Positions 1 to 6,001 of a stretch of 7,425 bases of DNA are shown here, one piece after another. The notes beneath the pieces are model-generated. The model did no database searches and had not been told where the DNA came from. It saw only the letters and a list, made by a program, of their open reading frames with translations. Made by a program: the position numbers and the translations under genes. Source of the DNA: Actinomycetes bacterium (GTDB taxonomy: Bacteria > Actinomycetota > Actinomycetes > Mycobacteriales > Mycobacteriaceae); contig JAHZJY010000226.1 of NCBI GenBank assembly GCA_022600695.1, positions 1 through 7,425 of the forward strand, written 5' to 3'. Each line of letters starts with the position of its first letter. The stretch's first letter is position 1.

Positions 1-2966
1 GCCGATCCCTGCACATCGATCAGATCGGCGTTGCCCTGCGACCGGGCGGCGCCGGGTGCGGCGATCAGGTCGGCCAGCCTCGGGCCCTGCCGGGCCCGCA
101 CCCAGACGGTCGGTGTCACCTCCATCGCGGTGGGGACCGTCAGGGTTCGGCTCAACGTCACCGGCTCCTCCGGGCCCAACGCCATCGACGCCGCGCACTG
201 CACGCCGTCGGGGGAGTCGGCGCAGCCGTCCCGGCCGAGCAGTTCAGAACCCAGATCCCAGGCCGCCACCTGCGCACCGGCCGGCGGCGGCGGGACGACC
301 ACGGTGTGACGCAACTCGACCGGATGGGCGAACCCCGATGCGTCGTACTGGGTCACCGACAGGTCGGTGATCCCGAACTGCACCCCGGACGATCCGTCGT
401 CGGTGCCCACCGCGGTGATGCGCACCCACGGCGTCTCGCCGTACGGCAGTGCCACGGTCAGCGGTGTGCCCGGGGTGTCGAAGCCCAGGGTGGTGGTGCC
501 GTTGACCGTCGAGACCTGGATCCGGCGCACCTGGGCCCCGACCGCGGTGGCGCTCGGGGTCAGGGTCAGCGCGGCGTTGGTCACCGGCCGGTCGAAGTCG
601 ATCTGCAGCCACTGCCCGATCGCCGGTTCCAGTGAGTTGGACACCCATGCGGTCGCCGAGTCCTTGTCCACCGCGGCCACCGGTCCACTGGACGGTGAGA
701 CGTTGGGCAGGGCGGTGGCGTCCGAGGACGAGCTCGAGGCGCTCAAGCGCCCGCCCGACCACTGACCCCACACCGGGTCCGCACCCGGCGACGGATAATC
801 GGGTACCCGGTTGTAGGTGTCCCGAGAGTCGCCGTCGGCGCGGATCGCCGAGGAGTGGTCATCGACCCGGCCGTAGTCGGTCTCCCGCTGGACCGGGGTG
901 TCGGTGACGATCACGCCCCGCCCGGGTGGCGGCGACAGCCCCGCGCGTTGCGCGTCGGCACTCAACAGCATCGGACCCAGCGGCGGCCGGCCCGCCAACC
1001 GCCGCCGCTCGTCGATGCGCAGCAGCGATTCCGGCCCGCCGGCCACCTGCACCATCGCGTTGGCGTCGGCGAGGTAGGGGGCCCCGGGATTACCCGCCGG
1101 GGTGCCCGATACCTCCGGTGCGACCGAACCGACCCGGTAGATCTCGATAGCCGGGAACAGCGGCCGCAGGCCGCTGTCGCTGATGAAACCCGCCACGGTT
1201 CCCGGTCCGATCCGCTCGCCGAACTCAGCCACCTTCACCAGGCCCGGTGAACCGTCGATGGCCCGGTGCACCAGCAGCGGCCGTGCCGACCGGGATGTCT
1301 CGGGATCGAGGTCATTGCGCACCAGCACATACGAGATGCCCTGGCGTCTCAGGGTGTCGGCCAGCCCGGCCGACGGTCGCCCGGCCGCGAAGAGCCGTTG
1401 CACCGAATCCAGTGCCCGGATGGTCTGCGGCGGTGTCAGCGGGATGGAATCCCGGACACCCCAGGGGACGTCACCGAGAACCTGTAGGGGTTCGTCGTGG
1501 CTGTTGCCCCACACCTGATTGGCGAACGGTGCGCCGGGAACCACCAGCACCCGGCCCGGCGTCGGCTCCCCGGTGTTGTGTTCGGTGAGCCAGCCGGCGG
1601 CCTGCTGCCAGTAGTCCGGGATGGCCCGGAAAGTGCCCGGCGGTGCGAGCCGGCCGGTCCAGGCCAGCGAGGTGGCGACCGCCAGTGCGGTCAGCACCAC
1701 GATGCCGGCCGCCATCCGGCGGTCGCCCTCGGGCTGGGAGAACGCGCGGATCCACGCCGGCCGGGGGACGCTGCCGGGCAACGGGATTCGGCCCAGTAGG
1801 TGCACCAGCCCGAGCGCCAGGGGTATCCGGACCACCGGATCCAGCTTGTGTACGTTGCGCAGTGGCGCGCCGGCCGCGTCCAGAAAAGCCTGGATCTCAT
1901 GGGCCAGCGGCGCGCCCATGCCACCGGAGTAGCCGGCGGTCAGCAGGATCAGGCCGACCAGCAGCATGGTCACCAGCCGTCCCCTGGCCGGCATCGACCG
2001 CAGCGCCAGGCCGGCCAGCCCGCCGGCGGCCACCAGCGTGGTGGCCAGCACCATGGTCGGCTGCGTCACCAGCGACGAGGCGGCGGTGGCGGTGGGTGCC
2101 ACGAAGGGGGTCCAGGCCGACGTCCCGCGCAGCGTTTCGGTGAGCGAGGTCCACTGGGTGGTCACTCCCGAGGATTCGATGAAGTCCAGGAACGGCGGGC
2201 TGATCCGGCCCAGCAGCAGCAGCGCCCCGACCCACCAGGCGACGGCCAGCGCCGAGGCCAGCGCCCACCAGCCGGTGAACCGCCACCACCGCCGGTTGGG
2301 CCGGTGGCAGGCCCACCAGATCAGTGCGGGCAGGCAGGCCGCCAGGCTTGCGACCGCGTTCACCGCGCCCATCAGCGCCAGGGCGACACCCGCGCGCGCG
2401 GCGAGAGTCCGCACCGGTACCGGCGAGCCCCGCAGCGCCAGGATCACCGGCAGCAGCACCCAGGGCGCCAGCATCATCGGCAAGGTCTCCGAGGAGATCG
2501 ACCCCAGCGTCGTCAGCACCCGCGGGGACAGCGCGAACGCCGCCGCCCCGACCAGCCGCGACGGGCGGGTGCCGATACCCAGCGCCTCGGCCACCCGAAC
2601 CAGCCCCCAGCAGCCAGCGGTCAGCAGCAGCGCCCACCACAGCCGTTGAGTCACCCAGCCCGGCATCTCGAGGGTGTCTCCGAGCAGGAAGAACGCCCCA
2701 TGGGGGAACAGATAGCCGTAGGCCTGGTTCTGTGCCTGGCCGAAGGGCAGGTCGCTGTTCCACAGGTTCGCTGCGCGGGTCAGGAATCGCAGCGGGTTGG
2801 CGGTGAGGTCGAGTTTGGTGTCCGGTGAGATCAGGCCCGGTGCCTGCAGAAAGCACAGCGTCAGCGCGACGAGGAAGATCCCGGCCAGCCAGCGCCGGGA
2901 CAGCGGCGCCCGGCCGGTGGAGGTTTCCTCCGCGACGGTGGGCGGTGGGGCGGACAGAGTGCTCAG
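1..2966 (-). CDS. aftD: Arabinofuranosyltransferase AftD, N-terminal ~988 residues (C-terminus beyond the left edge)
   Basis: AftD is an essential GT-C family membrane enzyme that transfers arabinofuranose from decaprenyl-phosphoryl arabinose onto the arabinan of arabinogalactan and lipoarabinomannan, acting on the outer face of the membrane. Visible here: a hydrophobic first segment (about residues 27-46), then an acidic loop SPDTKLDL (D49, D53) where GT-C enzymes place a key Asp. About ten further hydrophobic segments follow, up to roughly residue 430. The rest is a hydrophilic exported part with an F5/8-type-C-like carbohydrate-binding module near residues 755-880 (VDKDSATAWVSN, GQWLQIDFDRP). 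A possible disulfide pair, C915 and C924, lies in the next beta-rich region. M. tuberculosis AftD is about 1400 residues, so roughly 400 C-terminal residues are missing. The start is uncertain: the frame has no ATG, GTG or TTG before residue 101. I placed it at a CTG one base after the upstream stop; the CTG at 2957 is the alternative. Identity is secure; the exact start is not. Confidence 0.93.
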   Translation of the reverse strand, partial: MSTLSAPPPTVAEETSTGRAPLSRRWLAGIFLVALTLCFLQAPGLISPDTKLDLTANPLRFLTRAANLWNSDLPFGQAQNQAYGYLFPHGAFFLLGDTLEMPGWVTQRLWWALLLTAGCWGLVRVAEALGIGTRPSRLVGAAAFALSPRVLTTLGSISSETLPMMLAPWVLLPVILALRGSPVPVRTLAARAGVALALMGAVNAVASLAACLPALIWWACHRPNRRWWRFTGWWALASALAVAWWVGALLLLGRISPPFLDFIESSGVTTQWTSLTETLRGTSAWTPFVAPTATAASSLVTQPTMVLATTLVAAGGLAGLALRSMPARGRLVTMLLVGLILLTAGYSGGMGAPLAHEIQAFLDAAGAPLRNVHKLDPVVRIPLALGLVHLLGRIPLPGSVPRPAWIRAFSQPEGDRRMAAGIVVLTALAVATSLAWTGRLAPPGTFRAIPDYWQQAAGWLTEHNTGEPTPGRVLVVPGAPFANQVWGNSHDEPLQVLGDVPWGVRDSIPLTPPQTIRALDSVQRLFAAGRPSAGLADTLRRQGISYVLVRNDLDPETSRSARPLLVHRAIDGSPGLVKVAEFGERIGPGTVAGFISDSGLRPLFPAIEIYRVGSVAPEVSGTPAGNPGAPYLADANAMVQVAGGPESLLRIDERRRLAGRPPLGPMLLSADAQRAGLSPPPGRGVIVTDTPVQRETDYGRVDDHSSAIRADGDSRDTYNRVPDYPSPGADPVWGQWSGGRLSASSSSSDATALPNVSPSSGPVAAVDKDSATAWVSNSLEPAIGQWLQIDFDRPVTNAALTLTPSATAVGAQVRRIQVSTVNGTTTLGFDTPGTPLTVALPYGETPWVRITAVGTDDGSSGVQFGITDLSVTQYDASGFAHPVELRHTVVVPPPPAGAQVAAWDLGSELLGRDGCADSPDGVQCAASMALGPEEPVTLSRTLTVPTAMEVTPTVWVRARQGPRLADLIAAPGAARSQGNADLIDVQGS

Positions 2967-2967
2967 G

Positions 2968-3141
2968 CTAGCCGCGGTTGCCGTATTCGACGCGGTTGAG
3001 CACCGAGGACGCCGGGTCGCCGGGCTGCAACGGCGGTTTGGTGTCCTGCTGGATCATCAGGGTCACGCCGAAAACCGAGGACGCGCCGAGCAGGACGCCG
3101 ACCACGATGCTGGCGGCGGCGGGCACCACGAAGCGGGTCAT
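2968..3141 (-). CDS. DUF2613 small membrane/secreted protein (Rv0236A type), 57 aa
   Basis: This short gene encodes 57 residues beginning MTRFVVPAAASIVVGVLLGA. A single hydrophobic stretch (about residues 5-30) is followed by a polar tail, QQDTKPPLQPGDP, ending LNRVEYGNRG. Length and sequence match the mycobacterial Rv0236A / DUF2613 family, called small secreted proteins; the function is unknown. The hydrophobic stretch could be a signal peptide or a single-pass anchor, leaving a tail of roughly 27 residues outside. The ATG is well supported by AGGAG seven bases upstream. Its stop lies one base before the proposed aftD start, so the two genes are probably cotranscribed and possibly translationally coupled. 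A role with AftD or arabinan synthesis is inferred from position only. Confidence 0.9.
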   Translation of the reverse strand: MTRFVVPAAASIVVGVLLGASSVFGVTLMIQQDTKPPLQPGDPASSVLNRVEYGNRG

Positions 3142-3148
3142 GTCAGCA

Positions 3149-3153
3149 CTCCT
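3149..3153 (-). promoter_or_regulatory. Ribosome binding site of the DUF2613 gene
   Basis: AGGAG read on the minus strand, with a 7-base spacer to the ATG at 3141. It fixes the start of this short gene and is the only strong Shine-Dalgarno site feeding the DUF2613-aftD pair. Confidence 0.75.
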
Positions 3154-3180
3154 AGGGCGGGCTGGGGCGGGCCTTCGGAT

Positions 3181-3199
3181 TCGGCCCGGACAGGGCCGA
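3181..3199. repeat. Perfect 7-bp inverted repeat in the divergent intergenic region
   Basis: TCGGCCC and GGGCCGA flank a 5-base loop (GGACA on the plus strand). The repeat lies about 40 bases upstream of the DUF2613 ATG and about 80 bases upstream of lpqI. In the minus-strand transcript it would form a GC-rich hairpin in the leader of DUF2613-aftD. It could also be a protein-binding site between the two divergent genes. No T-tract follows on either strand, so a classical terminator is unlikely. Confidence 0.5.
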
Positions 3200-3210
3200 T
3201 CCTGCTGGTG

Positions 3211-3216
3211 AACCTA
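3211..3216 (-). promoter_or_regulatory. Possible -10 hexamer (TAGGTT) for DUF2613-aftD
   Basis: On the minus strand, TAGGTT fits the loose mycobacterial SigA -10 pattern TANNNT. No well-spaced -35 was found. If real, transcription would start near 3205 and the hairpin at 3181-3199 would be at the 5' end of the RNA. In G+C-rich DNA a single TANNNT match is weak evidence. The rest of 3142-3275 holds no other clear promoter for lpqI; an 8-base palindrome GTCATGAC is at 3263-3270. Confidence 0.25.
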
Positions 3217-3281
3217 GCACGCGGGAGCACGTCGACCGGCCTTTGGTTGGAGTCCGGCGGTGGTCATGACAGCATGTGCGG

Positions 3282-4496
3282 ATGATCTCCCGTGTGCTTC
3301 CCATCCGCACTCTGGCAGCGCTGACTGCCGTTCCCCTGGTCCTGGCGGCCTGCTCGGCCCCGGCGCAGCGTGACGCGGCGACGTCGTCCCCGACCGGGAC
3401 CGGTTCGGTCCAGGCGAGCGGAGTGACGCCGATGTCCGGTCCGATCCAGGTCCCCGCCGCGCCCGCGCCGCCGGCCTGTGGCGACGGGGCGTCGATGCTG
3501 GCGTCGATGTCGACGCGGGACAAGCTGGCCCAGTTGCTCATGGTCGGGGTGCGCAACGCCGCCGACGCCCGCGAGGTGGTGGGCACCCAGCATGTCGGCG
3601 GCATCATGATCGGCAGCTGGACCGACCTGTCGATGCTGACCGACGGGACCATCGGCGAGATCTCCAACCTGGGACCGCTGCCGCTGGCGGTCAGCGTCGA
3701 CGAGGAGGGCGGCCGGGTGTCACGGCTGTCCTCGCTGATCGGCGCGATACCGCCGGCCCGCACCCTGGCGCAGACCAAGACCCCCGAGGAGGTCTACCAG
3801 ATCGCGCTGAGCCGGGGACAGCAGATGCGCGGGCTGGGTATCACCATCGACTTCGCGCCCGTGGTGGACGTTTCCGCCCAGGCTGCCAACACGGTGATCG
3901 GCGACCGGTCGTTCTCCAATGATCCGGCCACCGTCACCAGCTATGCCGGGGCGTTCGCCCGCGGTCTGCGCGATGCCGGCGTCATGCCGGTCCTCAAGCA
4001 CTTTCCCGGCCACGGCTCCGGCTCCGGGGATTCGCATACCGCCGGGGTGGTGAGCACCCCACCGTTGGCCGAGCTGATGGACAGCGATCTGGTGCCCTAC
4101 CGGACCCTGACCGCCCAGGCCCCGGTCGGGGTGATGATGGGCCATCTCGAGGTGCCGGGACTGACCGGGAACATGCCCGCCAGCCTCAGCGCGGCGGCGG
4201 TGAACCTGCTGCGCAGCGGAGGTTATGGCGGCCCAGGGTTCAACGGTCCGGTGTTCAGCGACGACCTGTCCAGCATGGCGGCCATCTCCTCCCGGTACGG
4301 GGTGGCGGAGGCGGTGTTGCGCGCCCTGCAGGCCGGTACCGATGTGGCGCTGTGGATCACCACCGACGAGGTGCCCGCGGTGCTGGACCGGCTGGAGAGC
4401 GCGGTCGACTCCGGGGACCTCTCGATGGGTGCGGTGGACGGCTCGGTGCTGCGGATGGCCGGCATCAAGGGCCCGAGCGCCCGCTGCGGCGGGTAA
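3282..4496 (+). CDS. lpqI: Lipoprotein beta-N-acetylglucosaminidase LpqI (GH3, NagZ-like)
   Basis: LpqI is a surface lipoprotein of glycoside hydrolase family 3 that removes terminal N-acetylglucosamine from peptidoglycan fragments, a cell-wall recycling step. Numbering from the ATG (404 aa), a basic and hydrophobic signal ends in the lipobox L21-A22-A23-C24, followed by a Ser/Thr/Pro/Ala-rich linker to about residue 65. The GH3 barrel contains DEEGGRVSR (from D140; substrate-binding loop), KHFPGHG (K239-G245), and the NagZ-type Asp/His pair D250-S-H252. FSDDLSSM (D327, D328) holds the nucleophile. No obvious key residue is missing. A GTG at 3276 in the same frame adds two residues and is equally possible; neither start has a good Shine-Dalgarno site. 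Only three cysteines are present: C24, C66 and C402. The length is close to M. tuberculosis LpqI (388 aa). The TetR gene starts 11 bp downstream on the same strand. Confidence 0.94.
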   Translation: MISRVLPIRTLAALTAVPLVLAACSAPAQRDAATSSPTGTGSVQASGVTPMSGPIQVPAAPAPPACGDGASMLASMSTRDKLAQLLMVGVRNAADAREVVGTQHVGGIMIGSWTDLSMLTDGTIGEISNLGPLPLAVSVDEEGGRVSRLSSLIGAIPPARTLAQTKTPEEVYQIALSRGQQMRGLGITIDFAPVVDVSAQAANTVIGDRSFSNDPATVTSYAGAFARGLRDAGVMPVLKHFPGHGSGSGDSHTAGVVSTPPLAELMDSDLVPYRTLTAQAPVGVMMGHLEVPGLTGNMPASLSAAAVNLLRSGGYGGPGFNGPVFSDDLSSMAAISSRYGVAEAVLRALQAGTDVALWITTDEVPAVLDRLESAVDSGDLSMGAVDGSVLRMAGIKGPSARCGG

Positions 4497-4507
4497 GCGG
4501 GTTCGCC

Positions 4508-5143
4508 ATGGCCGCGGCCGGTGGTACCAAGCGGTTGCCGCGCGCGGTGCGCGAGCAGCAGATGCTGGACGCCGCCGTCCAGATGTTCTCAGCGAACGGC
4601 TATCACGAGACGTCGATGGATGCCATCGCCGCAAAGGCGCAGATATCCAAGCCGATGCTGTACCTGTATTACGGCTCCAAAGAGGAACTCTTCGGCGCCT
4701 GCCTGAGCCGGGAACTGACCCGCTTCATCGAGGCGATTCGCGCCGATGCCGATATCAAGGGTGCGCTCAGGCAGAGTCCCCGCGAGGTGCTGCGCAGCAC
4801 CATCGGTTCGGTGCTGAATTACATCGACGCCAACCGGGCGTCCTGGATCGTGCTCTACACCCAGGCCACCAGCTCGCAGGCATTCGCGCACACCGTTCGG
4901 CAGGGCCGCGAGCGGATCATCGACCTGGTGGCCCGGCTGCTGGAGACCGGAACCCGCAATCCCCTGCCCGATACGGACTTCCACATGATGGCAGTCGCGT
5001 TGGTGGGGGCCGGCGAGGCGGTGGCGACCCGGGTCAGCGCCGGTGACGCCGATGTCGACGATGCCGCCGAACTGCTGATCAACCTGTTCTGGCGCGGGCT
5101 CAAGGGCACGTCGGCGGAGAAGGACGCGACGTCGGCGCGCTGA
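4508..5143 (+). CDS. TetR-family transcriptional regulator (Rv0238 type)
   Basis: The 211-residue protein has a typical TetR layout. An N-terminal three-helix DNA-binding domain covers about residues 15-65 (MLDAAVQMFSANGYHETSMD, AIAAKAQISKPMLYLYYGSK). It includes the usual YxYYGSKEEL end of the recognition helix. A helical ligand-binding and dimerisation domain follows (about 70-200). The frame is open further upstream to 4352, but that part overlaps lpqI, and the conserved domain begins soon after the ATG at 4508, so I chose that start; it has no strong Shine-Dalgarno. The 11-bp gap after lpqI suggests cotranscription. The position matches M. tuberculosis Rv0238 (204 aa). Ligand and targets are unknown; the lpqI-tetR unit, aftD-DUF2613 and fabG4-htdX are candidates by proximity only. 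It converges on htdX, with 15 bp between the stop codons. Confidence 0.92.
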   Translation: MAAAGGTKRLPRAVREQQMLDAAVQMFSANGYHETSMDAIAAKAQISKPMLYLYYGSKEELFGACLSRELTRFIEAIRADADIKGALRQSPREVLRSTIGSVLNYIDANRASWIVLYTQATSSQAFAHTVRQGRERIIDLVARLLETGTRNPLPDTDFHMMAVALVGAGEAVATRVSAGDADVDDAAELLINLFWRGLKGTSAEKDATSAR

Positions 5144-5158
5144 GGTCCCGTCCCGGCG

Positions 5159-6001
5159 TCAAAGCCCCCGCACCGTCGCGGTCAGGTGCGGATATCCCTT
5201 GGCGAGATTGCGCAGGGCGATATCCCAGCCGTCCGCGACGCGGTCGATGAAGACCCCGGGCGCGGCGGGCAGTACCACCGGCTTTCCGAACTTGACCGAG
5301 TATCGGACGGCGCCGGGCAGCTGACCCTCGATATTTGCCAATACCGCGGCGGCGCTGAACATCCCGTGTGCGATAGCGGCGGGGAAGCCGAACACTCTGG
5401 CCCCGATCCTGCTCGTGTGGATCGGATTGTGGTCGCCGCTGACGGTGGCGTACCGGCGGATCCGGCCCGGACTGATCCGCAGAATCGCCTTCGGTGGGGG
5501 GAGTCTGACCGGCGGTCCCGGTGCCGGTTTGGGTTCGCCGGAGAGGCTGGTGCGCTGTTGGTGCAGGAACGTCGAGACCTGGTGCCAGGCGCGATCATTG
5601 CCGACGGCGACCTCGCTGATCAGATCGACCAGCATGCCCCTGCGGTGCTCGCGCAGGTTCTCGGCGCGTACCGCAACCGAGACGGTGTCGGTGACCGCGA
5701 TCGGACGGTAGGCGGTGATGTGGTTCTGCACGTGCACCGCGCCCAGTGCCGGGAACGGAAAGTCGAACCCGGTGAGCACCGACATCACCGTGGGGAAGGT
5801 CAGTACGAACGGATAGGTCAGCGGAACGGCACCGCCGTAGCGAAGGCCGGTCACCGCCGTGTAAGCGGCGACGTCGGCACGTTCGATCGGCACCTCGGCG
5901 ACGGTCGACACCCGGTCGGGCAACCGGTCGCGGCGCGCGATGAACGGCAGTGCGCCCGCGGCGGCCCTGGCCATGTTCAGCAGTCCGGAGTCCGGCATCA
6001 C
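5159..6001 (-). CDS. htdX: (R)-3-hydroxyacyl-thioester dehydratase HtdX (double hotdog, MaoC-like)
   Basis: HtdX dehydrates (R)-3-hydroxyacyl thioesters to trans-2-enoyl thioesters, a step of FAS-II-like chain elongation (or hydration in the reverse direction). The 280-residue length equals that of M. tuberculosis Rv0241c. The C-terminal hotdog (about residues 172-280) carries the hydratase-2 signature [12 protein letters not shown] with the Asp/His pair D190 and H195, then [10 protein letters not shown] (H212). The N-terminal half (about 30-150) looks like a second hotdog, but TGLRYGGA at 51-58 replaces the signature, with L53 and A58 at the catalytic positions. The GTG start at 6001 overlaps the fabG4 stop by four bases (GTGA). 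An ATG at 5998, one residue later, overlaps by one base (TGATG); either gives translational coupling. It follows fabG4 in an operon. Confidence 0.94.
   Translation of the reverse strand: MMPDSGLLNMARAAAGALPFIARRDRLPDRVSTVAEVPIERADVAAYTAVTGLRYGGAVPLTYPFVLTFPTVMSVLTGFDFPFPALGAVHVQNHITAYRPIAVTDTVSVAVRAENLREHRRGMLVDLISEVAVGNDRAWHQVSTFLHQQRTSLSGEPKPAPGPPVRLPPPKAILRISPGRIRRYATVSGDHNPIHTSRIGARVFGFPAAIAHGMFSAAAVLANIEGQLPGAVRYSVKFGKPVVLPAAPGVFIDRVADGWDIALRNLAKGYPHLTATVRGL
5168..5191. repeat. 7-bp inverted repeat at the 3' ends of tetR and htdX; possible terminator
   Basis: CCGCACC and GGTGCGG pair perfectly around a 10-base loop. The repeat begins 25 bases after the tetR stop and lies inside the last codons of htdX. 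For the plus-strand lpqI-tetR transcript it could act as a terminator without a T-tract. It may equally be a chance product of htdX coding sequence. No other terminator candidate is visible in the 15-bp gap. Confidence 0.3.

Noticed and set aside
1800..2828. Long open frame on the plus strand (342 codons)
   Set aside because: It lies antisense to aftD, encodes a low-complexity Gln/Arg/Pro/Gly-rich product with no recognisable domain, and is expected by chance in DNA this rich in G+C.
1897..2856. Minus-strand open frame overlapping aftD in another frame (319 codons)
   Set aside because: Product is Arg/Gly/Ala-rich and unstructured; the AftD frame on the same strand gives a clear membrane protein.
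3230..3235. TCGACG as a -35 for the TAGGTT -10 on the minus strand
   Set aside because: The spacer would be only 13 bases, too short for a normal SigA promoter.
2797..3285. Plus-strand open frame of 162 codons over the DUF2613 gene and the intergenic region
   Set aside because: No recognisable domain; the opposite strand has a 57-residue gene with a proper ribosome binding site and a known family.
4352..4507. Possible longer N-terminus for the TetR protein
   Set aside because: The extension overlaps lpqI coding sequence, is Gly/Arg-rich, and the TetR domain begins just after the ATG at 4508.
3720..4634. Minus-strand open frame of 304 codons antisense to lpqI and the start of tetR
   Set aside because: Spans two real genes on the other strand, biased composition, no recognisable family.
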